A DNA stretch of 64,000 nt from Terriglobales bacterium (GTDB lineage: Bacteria; Acidobacteriota; Terriglobia; Terriglobales; Acidobacteriaceae). The position numbers were made by a program, and so were the translations under genes. Of the stretch, positions 25,527 to 34,835 are shown in pieces. The notes beneath the pieces were generated by a model, which was not told the origin of the DNA, did not search any database, and worked only from the letters and a program-made list of their open reading frames with translations. Within the stretch, counting starts at the first letter, position 1, and each line of letters begins with the position of its first letter. Location of the stretch: contig JAOAPE010000003.1 of assembly GCA_025462725.1 (NCBI GenBank), positions 248,001-312,000 of the forward strand. Reading direction: 5' to 3'.

Positions 25527-26984
25527 CTAACCCGCTCTGGCCTGTTTCGCGCGTTCGTAGACTCGCACGTATTCCTTGGCGGATGAACTCCAGGAAAAGT
25601 CTTTCTTCATCGCATTGCGCATGAGCACTTCCCATCCCTCCCGGTCGGCGTAAGCGTGCCACGCATTGCGGATACACTCCAGCAGCGCCTCCCCCGTGTA
25701 CTCCTGGAACTTAAACCCGGTCCCCTTCTTCGTCTTTGGGTCCCATGATTCGATAGTGTCGTCGAGTCCGCCGGTAGCGCGCACTACAGGAACGGTCCCG
25801 TATTTCAGGCTGTATATCTGGTTCAATCCACACGGCTCGTAGTGCGAGGGCATAAGGAACATGTCGGCACCGGCTTCGATCTTGTGTGCGAGTGCATTGT
25901 CATATCCCACCTTGACCGCGAACTTCGTTGGAAATGCAGTGTGTAGTCGCTTAAACAGGTCTTCGTATTCCTTGTCGCCATTTCCCAGCGCCACCAAGAT
26001 GAGCGGTTCGCGCGCGAGCCGGTCAGCCACTTGCGCGATCAGGTCAAAACCCTTTTGGGCGACAAATCGCGAAACCACACCCACGACCGGAAGTTTCGGA
26101 TCCACATCATGCAGTCCGAACTCCGCAAGCAAATCCTTTTTGCAAAGTAGCTTCCCGCTGAGGTCGCCGTTCTCGGGCGAGTATCGGGTGGCGATAAACT
26201 TGTCCCGCTCCGGGCTCCACTCCTGGTAGTCCACGCCATTCAGGATTCCAGTGACCGTTCCCGCACGGGCGCGCAACACTCCTTCAAGGCCGAATCCGTA
26301 TTCTGCGGTCTGGATCTCCTGACTGTACTTCTTGCTTACCGTGGTTATGTAGTCGGAGTAAACCAGCGCACCCTTTAGGAAGTTCACCTTGCCGAAAAAC
26401 TCCAGCCGATTGATGGTGAACAGCTCCCACGGTAATCCGAGCAGCGGAAGTACGTCCGGCGAAAAGAGTCCTTGATACCCGATGTTGTGGACTGTGAACA
26501 CCACGGGCACATACTTGAATGCAGGATCCGCCACGTAGTTCGTGCGTAGCAGGATCGGAATCAATGCAGTCTGCCAATCGTGACAGTGAAAGACATCGGG
26601 CACGCCGAGTATCTTGCTGGCTTCAAGCACGGCGCGCGAGAACATCGCGAACCGCTCTGCATTATCCGGATAATCTCCCGTGGACAATCCGTACAAGCCG
26701 TCGCGCTCGAAGAATGACGGATAGTCAATAAAGTAGAATTGCACTCCGGACTGTTTGCCGCCACCCAGCACCGAGCAGAAGCGATACTGGTCGTCGAACG
26801 GGATGGTCACGCTCGAGAGTACTGGTTTTGCTTCGGGCAGCTTGGTTTGCTTGTAATGAGGAAGATAGACGGTGACGTTGTGTCCAAGTTCCACGAGCGC
26901 CCGGGGCAGCGCCCCCACAACATCTGCAAGTCCGCCGGTTTTAGAGAATGGGACAGCCTCGGATGCGGCAAACACAACGTTCAT
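25527..26984 (-). CDS. glgA: Glycogen synthase (ADP-glucose, GT5)
   Basis: The enzyme extends alpha-1,4-glucan chains from ADP-glucose in the cytoplasm. The 485-residue length is normal for bacterial GlgA. The N-terminal ADP-glucose loop is EAVPFSKTGGLADVVGALP, the active-site region includes VFHCHDWQTALIP and FTVHNIGYQGLF, and the C-terminal GT-B half has SRFVAQKGFDLI and the catalytic-Glu segment MPSHYEPCGLNQIYSLKYG. No other glg genes are adjacent. The ATG at 26984 has no strong ribosome binding site. Confidence 0.96.
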   Translation of the reverse strand: MNVVFAASEAVPFSKTGGLADVVGALPRALVELGHNVTVYLPHYKQTKLPEAKPVLSSVTIPFDDQYRFCSVLGGGKQSGVQFYFIDYPSFFERDGLYGLSTGDYPDNAERFAMFSRAVLEASKILGVPDVFHCHDWQTALIPILLRTNYVADPAFKYVPVVFTVHNIGYQGLFSPDVLPLLGLPWELFTINRLEFFGKVNFLKGALVYSDYITTVSKKYSQEIQTAEYGFGLEGVLRARAGTVTGILNGVDYQEWSPERDKFIATRYSPENGDLSGKLLCKKDLLAEFGLHDVDPKLPVVGVVSRFVAQKGFDLIAQVADRLAREPLILVALGNGDKEYEDLFKRLHTAFPTKFAVKVGYDNALAHKIEAGADMFLMPSHYEPCGLNQIYSLKYGTVPVVRATGGLDDTIESWDPKTKKGTGFKFQEYTGEALLECIRNAWHAYADREGWEVLMRNAMKKDFSWSSSAKEYVRVYERAKQARAG

Positions 26985-27047
26985 TCGGGCACCTCGACGC
27001 GTGGCGCTGCATCTCTGCAGGACACGGCCATCAGGAAATGAAGTCTA

Positions 27048-27932
27048 ATGTCATCTGAACGAAGGGTCAATGTGGCTCCTGTTTCCAAGAAAAATCGCGC
27101 CAGCGCAGCAATGCCACAAAAGAAAGCGAAGCTGGGACAGAACTTCCTCGTCGATCCGGCAGCAGCACAGCGGATTGTGGAAGCGCTTGGCGACATTTCC
27201 AATTCCATCGTCCTCGAAATCGGCCCCGGACGCGGTGCCATCACTAAGATGCTCTCCTACCGCGCCGGGCGGTTGATCGCTATTGAGTTCGACCGGATGC
27301 TCGCAGCTCAGTTGCGCATCGAGTATTCACGGACTCCGAATGTCGAGATCATTGAAGCGGATGTGCTCGCCGTCGATTTCGACACGATCATTCAGGGCGA
27401 TCTCGCTGGTATCTCTGACCGGCAGAACCATCCGCCCGCCAAGGCGCGAGTCGTCGGCAATCTTCCTTACTACATCACCTCTGACATCCTGCTCAAGCTG
27501 TTCAAGTTCAACCGCAACTTCGACACCATTGTCATCATGGTGCAGCGGGAAGTGGCAGACCGCATTAGCGCCGCATCCGGAACCAGCAACTACGGATTGC
27601 TCTCCGCAACGGCACAGCTGTATTCCGATGTCGAAAAGCTGTTCACTTTGCCTCCAGGCGCGTTCGATCCGCCGCCGAAGGTTCATTCCAGCGTGCTTCG
27701 ACTTCGTGTAAATCCAAAAGCCGAAAAACTGGGAGTGAACGCCGATCAGTTCGTCAGCTTCCTCAAACTCGGATTCGCACAAAAACGTAAGACCCTAGTG
27801 AACAACTTGAAGCAGCATTTCCCGCTAGAGCGCATTGCGGAAGCTATGAAGGTTACCGGTTTGAAACCTGACATTCGCGCCGAAGCAGTCAGTCTGGAAA
27901 AGATGGCAAAGCTCTTCAACCTTCTTCGCTGA
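27048..27932 (+). CDS. rsmA: 16S rRNA dimethyladenosine transferase (KsgA)
   Basis: RsmA dimethylates two adjacent adenines in the 16S rRNA 3' hairpin during 30S assembly. Motif I is VLEIGPGRGAITKML, the N-terminal signature is KKAKLGQNFLVD, and the catalytic NLPY motif appears in VGNLPYYITSDILLKL. The 294-residue form starts at 27048; the ATG at 27111 (MPQKKAKLGQ) gives a 273-residue protein closer to the usual length. The C-terminal small domain is present. It diverges from glgA. Confidence 0.95.
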   Translation: MSSERRVNVAPVSKKNRASAAMPQKKAKLGQNFLVDPAAAQRIVEALGDISNSIVLEIGPGRGAITKMLSYRAGRLIAIEFDRMLAAQLRIEYSRTPNVEIIEADVLAVDFDTIIQGDLAGISDRQNHPPAKARVVGNLPYYITSDILLKLFKFNRNFDTIVIMVQREVADRISAASGTSNYGLLSATAQLYSDVEKLFTLPPGAFDPPPKVHSSVLRLRVNPKAEKLGVNADQFVSFLKLGFAQKRKTLVNNLKQHFPLERIAEAMKVTGLKPDIRAEAVSLEKMAKLFNLLR

Positions 27933-27981
27933 TGATCCGGAAGTTGACAACCAGTCCGCGGCCGACTAAAACGTGGGCTGC

Positions 27982-29401
27982 ATGAGACGACTTCTTCTTT
28001 CGTTCCTTTGCGGTCTCCTCCTCGTTTGCAGTGCGTTCACGCAGACCAAACTTTCACGCGCTGTTCGCGAGTTCGTCAGAGTCGATTCTCCTTCGATCGC
28101 TTTGACTCATGTACGCGTGATTGACGGTACCGGTTCGGCTGCGCTTGAGGATCAAACCATTTTGATCGCCGATGGCAGGATCGCAGCCCTGGGTAAGTTC
28201 GGCAGCGTCGATGTGCCCTCCGGGGCGAAGATTCTGGACCTCACCGGGCAGACGGTGATTCCCGGCCTTGTCGGGATGCATGACCACATGTTTTATCCAG
28301 CAGGAGGCGCACTCTTCCACGAGATGGGATTCAGCTTTCCCCGTCTGTATCTCGCTGCAGGCGTGACTACGATTCGTACCACCGGCAGCGTTGAGCCGTA
28401 TACGGACCTGGAAATCAAGAAATTAATCGACAACGGCGCCTTACCGGGACCGAAGATGTTTGTGACCGGACCTTACATCGAAGGCCAAGGGACATTTGCG
28501 CCGCAGCTGCACCAACTCACGGGCCCGGATGACGCCCGTAAAACTGTGAATTTCTGGGCTGACCAAGGCGTTACGTCTTTCAAGATTTACAACTTCGTCA
28601 GATGAGATGAAGGCCACAATCGAAGCCGCACATGCACGTAAGCTCAAAGTGACTGGACATCTGTGTTCCGTCGGATTCCGCGAAGCTGCCGCGCTCGGCA
28701 TTGACGATCTCGAGCATGGGCTGGTGGTGGACACGGAATTCTTCTCCGGCAAAAAGCCAGATGTCTGCCCCTCTGCGCGAGCGGCGGTTGCGGAGGAAAC
28801 GAAATTGGATGTGACTGGCGCGGAGATCCAAGGGATGATCCGCGACCTGGTTGCACATCATGTTGCCCTCACTTCCACGCTTCCCGTCTTCGAGCAATTG
28901 GTTCCTGGTAGACCCGCGCCGCAAGCTCGCGTGCTCGATTCCATGTCCGCCGACGCAAGAAATGATTATCTGTCAACACGGGTGCGCCTCAGCGCCACAC
29001 CGGACTCGCCTTGGCCGGCGATGTTCGTAAAGGAAATGCAGTTCGAGCGGGAATTCGTTAAAGCTGGCGGACTACTCCTGGCGGGATTGGACCCCACAGG
29101 CATCGGCGGAGTGCTCGCTGGTTTCGGTGATCAACGCGAAGTGGAACTTCTTGTGGAAGCCGGATTCACCCCCTTGGAGGCTATCCACATTGCGACCGCG
29201 AACGGCGCTCAGTTCTTGGGTGAATCGGAACGGATCGGCAGCATCGCGAAGGGAAAGCAGGCCGATCTCATAGTCATCAATGGTGACCCTTCAAAGAACA
29301 TCGCCGACATTGAAAAAGTTCAAATCGTTTTCAAAGATGGAATCGGCTACGACCCACAGAAACTCACCGATTCCGCACGCGGTCTCGTCGGACTTCGCTA
29401 G
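27982..29401 (+). pseudogene. Secreted amidohydrolase interrupted by a frameshift
   Basis: Two adjacent frames together make one metal-dependent amidohydrolase of about 470 residues. The first, 27982-28605, has a signal peptide (RRLLLSFLCGLLLVCSAF) and the metal site LVGMHDHMF. It stops with TGA at 28603. The second, from 28607, continues with ATIEAAHARKLKVTGHL (a metal His), AGLDPTGIGG (the catalytic Asp) and the C-terminal EAIHIATANGAQFLGESERIGSIAKGKQADLIV. Deleting the G at 28597 joins the frames as IYNFSDEMKAT. This could be a real pseudogene or a sequencing error; the two halves show no other decay. Confidence 0.8.
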
Positions 29402-29411
29402 CAAACAAGAA

Positions 29412-29431
29412 TGGCGGCCTCTCGGCCGCCA
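29412..29431. terminator. Possible bidirectional terminator hairpin
   Basis: TGGCGGCC (29412-29419) pairs with GGCCGCCA (29424-29431) over a TCTC loop. T-tracts on either side are weak (CAATCTTCTT on plus, TTCTTGTTTG on minus). It lies between the amidohydrolase and the convergent DUF6600 gene. Confidence 0.5.
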
Positions 29432-29452
29432 CAATCTTCTTCCATTAACAAT

Positions 29453-31096
29453 TTATTTCGGATCACGACTTCCCCTGCTTGAGCGCTCGCCTCCGCTGGG
29501 CGCGGACGCTGGTGCCGGTGCCGGAGCCGGAGTCGACATCGGCGGAGGCGAATACGATGGCGGCGTATACGTCCTCGCCGGAGTCGCCGCTGGTTGCGGC
29601 GGCGGAGTATATGTTCTCGCCGGCCGATCCATGTTTGAAGGATTGCGCGCCGGCCTGTCAGTCTGTGGCGGATTATTTTCGCCTCTAAAAGTACGCTCTC
29701 CTCGCGACGTAGGTTGTGCAGCAGGAGTCGGTTGCACCGGCACCACCGCCGTTGCGCTTGGAGTCGTCACCGCAACTGGGGTTGGCGCAACAGCTGGCGT
29801 CGTCGCCGTTGGAGTGACTTGCGGAGTACGCGCCGTTCGTCCTCTGCCTCCGCGATCGAGGTCAATTTCTGGAGTTCTCGCTGTCGAAGGCACGGTCACT
29901 GGCGTCGCAGCGGATGCATTCGGCAACACCGAATCCGCCACTCCGTCGCGCCCACCACGTCCGGGACGCGAGCTTACGACTGACGCGCCGTTTGTTGTGT
30001 TCGTCGCCGGAGTGCTTGCCACGGAACCGACCGGTAGCGTTTCGCCCGAAGCTGGACCATCGCGATGAATTCGTCCGCGACCCAATTCAATGTCTCCAGC
30101 ATTGCCGAAGTGCGCGACTCCCACTCCCGGTGGCGGGTGATGCGGTATGAAATTCGCCGGAGGATTCACCACATTTGGTGTCGGGAACCATCTCACACTG
30201 GGCGAAGGACGCCAACACCAACCTTGACCAGCGATGTTTACCCAAGAACCATAGTGGTACGGAGTCCATCCCCAATTGTAGGACGATACCCAAACGTATC
30301 CCTGCCCTGGATACAAAACCCATGACCCATCCTGAAACGGGCTCCAACCATATCCAACTCCGTACGGACGCCAAACATTGCCGTAGTTATTGATGGTGAT
30401 GAAGCTTCCGTATTGACTCAGGTCGTTGTATCCGAAGTAACCAGCGTTTTGGTGTCGACTTGCATAACTATTTATCGCGGATTCACGCTCGCGGTCCCAG
30501 TAGTCCTGCGCATTTTCCGTAATGCCTTTAGCAAGGTAGTAGCGATCGGGATCCGTATAAGCGAGCGTCAAGGTTTCGTTCTTTTTCAGCTGAACGCGTT
30601 CGCCGGTGCGCTTCAATAATTCGACATCACCCTTGAAGACAGCCAGTGATAACTCTTCCTTGTTCACGCCCAGCCGGAAATGCGATGCCTTCTGCGGAGT
30701 GAACGATTGCTGCCCCACCACGATGCTGAAATCATCTTCCTTGTGTTTGTTGACGTTGAAATAGACTTCGCCTTCCTGGATGTTCATAAGCGTCAAGCGC
30801 TGTTCATTTTCCAAACGCAATTGCTGGAAGCTGACGATGCTATCCGGAGCGAGGCGCGCGGTACTGCCATCCTCGAACTCCACTTCCACCCTGCCGCTGT
30901 TGCGCGTCCACAGACGTGTCCCCTCAATAACGGGCATGTTAAGAAAGGCTGAATTGAAACCGTGGGTGTCGCCCCTGTCAATCTGAACGTCACCCTCGAT
31001 GTAGCTGAGTCGGACGGCACGGGCTTGGGAAGCCCACGCAGGAACGGCAAGAAGAGACAGCAAAGCAAATACTATGCAGAGCATTCTCCGGGACAT
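29453..31096 (-). CDS. FecR/DUF6600-type secreted protein with low-complexity tail
   Basis: The 547-residue protein has a signal peptide ending near AWASQA, a FecR-like beta domain (about 25-190: YIEGDVQID, EVEFEDGSTARLAPDSIVSF, EGEVYFNVNKH), then a tryptophan- and tyrosine-rich segment typical of DUF6600 (GVGYGWSPFQDGSWVLY, VSSYNWGWTPYHYGSWVN). The last 200 residues are rich in Pro, Thr, Arg and Gly and probably disordered. It should be periplasmic or surface-exposed. GGAG lies 5 bases before the ATG. Function is unknown. Confidence 0.83.
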   Translation of the reverse strand: MSRRMLCIVFALLSLLAVPAWASQARAVRLSYIEGDVQIDRGDTHGFNSAFLNMPVIEGTRLWTRNSGRVEVEFEDGSTARLAPDSIVSFQQLRLENEQRLTLMNIQEGEVYFNVNKHKEDDFSIVVGQQSFTPQKASHFRLGVNKEELSLAVFKGDVELLKRTGERVQLKKNETLTLAYTDPDRYYLAKGITENAQDYWDRERESAINSYASRHQNAGYFGYNDLSQYGSFITINNYGNVWRPYGVGYGWSPFQDGSWVLYPGQGYVWVSSYNWGWTPYHYGSWVNIAGQGWCWRPSPSVRWFPTPNVVNPPANFIPHHPPPGVGVAHFGNAGDIELGRGRIHRDGPASGETLPVGSVASTPATNTTNGASVVSSRPGRGGRDGVADSVLPNASAATPVTVPSTARTPEIDLDRGGRGRTARTPQVTPTATTPAVAPTPVAVTTPSATAVVPVQPTPAAQPTSRGERTFRGENNPPQTDRPARNPSNMDRPARTYTPPPQPAATPARTYTPPSYSPPPMSTPAPAPAPASAPSGGERSSRGSRDPK

Positions 31097-31163
31097 AAAG
31101 TCTCCTTTTTACAGACGCCTACAAAGATTAGAACCTTACTCCATACTCAGAGTTTCAAATTAT

Positions 31164-31838
31164 TCATCGCTGGCTAGCGGCTATCTGGAGAAGATGGTCC
31201 GCGCGCTTTCGGGCGAGTCCCATAATAGTCCCGTCCTGGGAGATTTCACGCAGAATATCCTCGATAAGAACCATCTCTTTAAGCCACCCGGATTGCGCCT
31301 GTCGCTCCAATCCTGCCAACTCTGCGTTTAATCCCAACTTGTCATAGCGGCGTAACCGCCTGAGCCGGGGCTCCGCTTCGAGCGTTGTAGAGATTCCTTG
31401 AAAAATCCCGTTCAGTTCGGTGATGGCCGGATTTTCCGACCAGTTAACCGTTGTTGTGCCCGTCCGGGTTGCGTCGGAGTACGAGAGCGTCTTCTTGCCG
31501 CTGAATGCGATCTTGATCTTGGTGAAGTCGAAGTTCCCGTTGAAGTAATCTGCCTTCTTCGCCAGTTCAAAAATGCGTTCCCGCGTTTTTCCGCTTAGCT
31601 TGAATTCCTTCTGCAGCGTCTCTGGCTGGCCATCAGATTCCGGCTTGCCAACCGACTTGTACGTTGCGCGTCCGCTGGAATCAACGTCAAACGAATAATG
31701 AGGAATTTCCATTTGGTCATGATCAAAAGTGAAACGGATCACCGCCAAAGAAGAGTTGTTTGGTGGAGTGGGTGCTTGAGCAAAAGCGGAAGTTGCAATC
31801 AGCAATAAAGCGAGTAAGGATTTCAAGAATGTCTTCAT
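31164..31838 (-). CDS. Secreted protein, unknown function, coupled to ruvC
   Basis: The ATG at 31838 overlaps the ruvC stop (ATGA), so translation is coupled. The 224-residue protein begins with a strong signal peptide (MKTFLKSLLALLLIATSAFAQA) followed by a beta-rich part (SLAVIRFTFDHDQMEIPHYSFDVDSSGRATYKS) and a helical C-terminal half (EAEPRLRRLRRYDKLGLNAELAGLERQAQSG). I do not recognise the family. Cotranscription with a DNA repair gene is likely only positional. Confidence 0.75.
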   Translation of the reverse strand: MKTFLKSLLALLLIATSAFAQAPTPPNNSSLAVIRFTFDHDQMEIPHYSFDVDSSGRATYKSVGKPESDGQPETLQKEFKLSGKTRERIFELAKKADYFNGNFDFTKIKIAFSGKKTLSYSDATRTGTTTVNWSENPAITELNGIFQGISTTLEAEPRLRRLRRYDKLGLNAELAGLERQAQSGWLKEMVLIEDILREISQDGTIMGLARKRADHLLQIAASQR

Positions 31839-32350
31839 CTGTCTTTTGACGCCGCAGCCTGCCTCACCAAAGTAGCCGACGTATGGAGATGGCAAATGGC
31901 GATAGCTAAAGCGTCGGCAGCGTCGGCGGGTTCAGGTACTTGATTCAACTTGAGCAGCTTCATAACCATGAATTGTACTTGTGCTTTGTCGGCGCGGCCG
32001 TATCCCACCACGGCTGATTTTATCGAGAGCGGCGCGTACTCGGCGACTTCCAATCCGCAAGATGAAGCAGCCAACATCGCCACTCCGCGAACCTGCCCGA
32101 GTTTCAACGCAGACTTCGGATTTACGGAATAAAACACTTCCTCAATCGCAACGATGTCCGGCTTATGTCTCTCAACCAGCGCGCGCAAGCTCTCATAGAT
32201 ATGCGCCAACCGAATGGGAAGTGAATCGCGTTTGGACAGGCTGATAGCGCCACAGGTTACATACCGAAGCGTTCTGTCGCCGGCTTGCGATTGCTCGGCA
32301 ACTCCAAAGCCCGTGAATTCTGTTCCGCAATCGATTCCAAGAACGCGCAT
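31835..32350 (-). CDS. ruvC: Crossover junction endodeoxyribonuclease RuvC
   Basis: RuvC resolves Holliday junctions with RuvAB. From the ATG at 32350 the product is 171 residues, the usual size, and starts MRVLGIDCGTEFTGFGV with the first catalytic Asp (D7). The other acidic residues are in IVAIEEVFYSVNPKSALKLGQ and ADAADALAIAICHLH, giving the four-carboxylate metal site. An upstream in-frame extension has no family similarity. The stop overlaps the next gene start by 4 bp. ruvA and ruvB are not in the window. Confidence 0.95.
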   Translation of the reverse strand: MRVLGIDCGTEFTGFGVAEQSQAGDRTLRYVTCGAISLSKRDSLPIRLAHIYESLRALVERHKPDIVAIEEVFYSVNPKSALKLGQVRGVAMLAASSCGLEVAEYAPLSIKSAVVGYGRADKAQVQFMVMKLLKLNQVPEPADAADALAIAICHLHTSATLVRQAAASKDR

Positions 32351-32511
32351 CTCCGCCCAGTTTAACCCAGTTCCGTTCCGCCACTCTGGCCAGAGTGGCT
32401 GACCTGCTGACACTCTCGATTCCCAAGCACACCCGCGTTGCACATGAGCATCCAATTTAATGCCGCCACTTCAGTTCCCAAGTAGAAATCGTGAATTTCA
32501 GGAGGATACGT

Positions 32512-33585
32512 ATGAGGATTTTAAGGAGCATTGCAGCGGCAGGGTTAGCTGCCACGCTTGGGACATGGGCTGCAGCCCAGACCCCGAGCACTACAGCGCA
32601 GAACACCACTGCGCAATCCAGCACCGTTCAAATGATCGGCACGCCGAAAGTGGAATACGTAGACGACAACTCTGCGCAGATCGCATGGTCAACAAACGCG
32701 AAATCCAGCGCCACCGTGCATTACGGCACGTCAGCCAGTGCTCTGAACCAGACTGCGCAAGCGCCCTGGGGCGGTGATACGAACAGCTCCAGCACCGTAC
32801 ATCGCGTAAAGATCCAGGGCTTGCAGCCGAATACCACCTATTACTACCAAGTGGATTCAGCGCAGGGTCAGGGCACCGGCACTGAAGCCAAAGGTCAGGT
32901 TCTGAGCTTCCAGACCCAGTCCAAGGATGCGGCAACTGCTTCCTGGCGCGACAAGCAGCGCGATGTCGCCAAGATCAAAGTTGGACCAGTGATCCGCAAC
33001 GTGAAAGACACGACTGCAGACATCTGGTGGATGGGCAACAATCAATCAGCTACGCAGGTGAAATACGGCGCGAGTCCGAATAACCTCGATCAGACTGCTC
33101 AGGCCAGCTCACTAGGTGCGAATGAGTTCTCGGCAAATCTCGCGAACTTGAAGCCGAGCACTACCTACTACTTCGAGTTGACGAACGGCAGCGGAGCGAA
33201 TGTGACAAAAGGCCAGTTCCAGACCGAATCGACTGACATTGCCAGCAATCCAAATCAGTTCCGAATTACTGGTGGACCAAACGTCGAGTACGTCGGTCAG
33301 AACAAAGCCATCGTTGCCTGGTCAACGAACCGGCGCGGCAGCAGCATCGTCCGCTACGGAACAGATCCCAACAACCTGACACAGACCGCACAGGCAGCTT
33401 GGGGTGGCAATCCGCATCGCGTGACCATCAACGGCTTGCAGCCGAACACCGATTACTTCTTCGTGGTGGAATCATCACAGGCAGAAGGAACCGGTCAGGC
33501 AGCCAAGAGCCAACCAGCTCCGTTTGAGACCGTTGGTCAGGGTGAACAGGCGATGAACGCAGCGCCCTTCCGTCCAAACCAGTAA
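32512..33585 (+). CDS. Secreted protein with three FN3-like repeats
   Basis: A GGAGG site 6-7 bases upstream fixes the ATG at 32512. The 357-residue protein has a signal peptide (MRILRSIAAAGLAATLGTWAAAQ) and three similar beta-sandwich repeats of about 90-110 residues. Each contains a strand pair like IAWSTNAKSSATVHYGTSA, IWWMGNNQSATQVKYGASP and VAWSTNRRGSSIVRYGTDP, then Leu-Asn/Asp-Gln-Thr-Ala-Gln, then LQPNTTYYYQV. This is close to the N-terminal FN3-like domain of purple acid phosphatases, but no phosphatase domain follows. A binding or adhesive surface role is inferred. Confidence 0.85.
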   Translation: MRILRSIAAAGLAATLGTWAAAQTPSTTAQNTTAQSSTVQMIGTPKVEYVDDNSAQIAWSTNAKSSATVHYGTSASALNQTAQAPWGGDTNSSSTVHRVKIQGLQPNTTYYYQVDSAQGQGTGTEAKGQVLSFQTQSKDAATASWRDKQRDVAKIKVGPVIRNVKDTTADIWWMGNNQSATQVKYGASPNNLDQTAQASSLGANEFSANLANLKPSTTYYFELTNGSGANVTKGQFQTESTDIASNPNQFRITGGPNVEYVGQNKAIVAWSTNRRGSSIVRYGTDPNNLTQTAQAAWGGNPHRVTINGLQPNTDYFFVVESSQAEGTGQAAKSQPAPFETVGQGEQAMNAAPFRPNQ

Positions 33586-33603
33586 CAGAAAGTGAGATAG
33601 ACC

Positions 33604-33632
33604 AAGGCCGCCTTCGGGCGGCCTTTTTATTT
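33604..33632 (+). terminator. Rho-independent terminator with UUCG loop
   Basis: AAGGCCGCC (33604-33612) and GGCGGCCTT (33617-33625) form a perfect 9-bp stem capped by TTCG and followed by TTTATTT. It ends the FN3-like gene before the Tol cluster. Confidence 0.9.
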
Positions 33633-33693
33633 CCACAAACAAACATGTTTCGTTTTTCGCCAAAGCTGCTCTCTTTTTGTAAACTAATCCCCA

Positions 33694-34410
33694 ATGCCTC
33701 ATTCAATCCTTCCGGCTTTTTACATCGGCGAAGAGATCGTCAATCTGGTCACGCAAAGCGGTCTAGTCGCAAAAGTAGTCCTCTTACTCCTGCTCGGCTT
33801 CAGCATTCTTTCCTGGTCCATCATTCTTTCCAAGTGGACAGCATTCAAACGCGCGCGCACACAGAGCGGACGCTTCCTCCGCGCATATCGCAAAGCAAAC
33901 CGCTTGCAAGACGTCGCTACCGTGGCGGAGCAGTTCAAGCCTAGTCCGCTCGTCGCTGTCTTCGATGGCGGGTACGAAGAGCTTCGCCGGCAAGGCGGTA
34001 CTGTTCGCAATGTGACTTCGATCCAGCGCGCCATGCAGATCGCTTCGTCCGAAGAGTTGACGCGGAATGAGAGCCGTCTGACATGGCTTGCCACCACAGG
34101 CTCTGTCGCGCCGTTTGTAGGATTATTCGGAACTGTGTGGGGCATCATCGATGCCTTCCATGGACTCGGAACCGCCGGTGCGGCCACATTGCGTGCGGTG
34201 GCTCCAGGCGTTTCGGAAGCTTTGATCACCACCGCTGCCGGATTGTTCGCCGCGATTCCCGCCGTCATTGCCTATAACCAATTCACGCAGACGATGCGCG
34301 AGTTCGGTGCGCGCATGGACGACTTTTCCCTCGAATTCCTCAACACCGTGGAGCGTGATAAGGATCGGGACAGCCAGCGTTCGGCAGAGACTGTCCGGGA
34401 GTTGCGCTGA
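33694..34410 (+). CDS. tolQ: TolQ-type proton channel subunit (MotA/TolQ/ExbB)
   Basis: TolQ and TolR form the inner-membrane proton-driven motor that energises TolA. The 238-residue protein has three transmembrane helices: about 24-46 (VAKVVLLLLLGFSILSWSIIL), 134-156 (SVAPFVGLFGTVWGIIDAF) and 172-196 (SEALITTAAGLFAAIPAVIAYN). The motif GLFGTVWGI and the Thr-rich third helix are signatures of the family. Gene order tolQ-tolR-tolA follows, and the last base overlaps tolR. ybgC, often first in this operon, is absent. Confidence 0.93.
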   Translation: MPHSILPAFYIGEEIVNLVTQSGLVAKVVLLLLLGFSILSWSIILSKWTAFKRARTQSGRFLRAYRKANRLQDVATVAEQFKPSPLVAVFDGGYEELRRQGGTVRNVTSIQRAMQIASSEELTRNESRLTWLATTGSVAPFVGLFGTVWGIIDAFHGLGTAGAATLRAVAPGVSEALITTAAGLFAAIPAVIAYNQFTQTMREFGARMDDFSLEFLNTVERDKDRDSQRSAETVRELR

Positions 34411-34835
34411 TGGCATTCACCAACACTCGCGGACAGACGCAAACTTCAATGTCCGAGATCAACGTCACCCCATTCGTGGACGTGGTTCTCGTGCTGCTGA
34501 TCATCTTCATGATCACCGCGCCCATATTGCAGTCCGGCGTCGAGGTATCAGTCCCGAAAACAAAGACCGTGAAAGAGATCACCGAAGAGCGCCTGGTGAT
34601 TTCAATCGACCGCCAGCAACGTGTCTTCCTCGGCAACGATCCCATCAACATCAATGAGATCGGTTCCAAGCTGAAAGAAAAACTTCGCGATCCAGAACGG
34701 ATGACAATATATCTGCGGTCCGATGAAAACGTTCCGTTCGGAGCCTTCGCCACCGTAATGGACGCGGTAAAGCAATCCGGCGTCACCAATGTGAGCATCG
34801 TCACTGAGCCGCTGGACAGCGGCAAGCGTAAGTAA
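34410..34835 (+). CDS. tolR: TolR/ExbD biopolymer transport protein
   Basis: The 141-residue protein has one N-terminal transmembrane helix (about 22-45) with the protonatable Asp of the family, D24 in [19 protein letters not shown], and a periplasmic domain with the [16 protein letters not shown] pattern. It pairs with TolQ to convert proton flux into movement. The start codon overlaps the tolQ stop (TGATG) and the stop abuts the next start (TAAATG), so the three genes are translationally coupled. Confidence 0.93.
   Translation: MAFTNTRGQTQTSMSEINVTPFVDVVLVLLIIFMITAPILQSGVEVSVPKTKTVKEITEERLVISIDRQQRVFLGNDPININEIGSKLKEKLRDPERMTIYLRSDENVPFGAFATVMDAVKQSGVTNVSIVTEPLDSGKRK

Noticed and set aside
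29280-30068. A 262-codon plus-strand frame over the end of the amidohydrolase and the DUF6600 tail
   Set aside because: Most of it is the complement of a Pro/Thr/Gly-rich low-complexity tail, giving an artificial Gly/Val/Ala-rich protein; the minus strand has the real gene with signal peptide and ribosome binding site.
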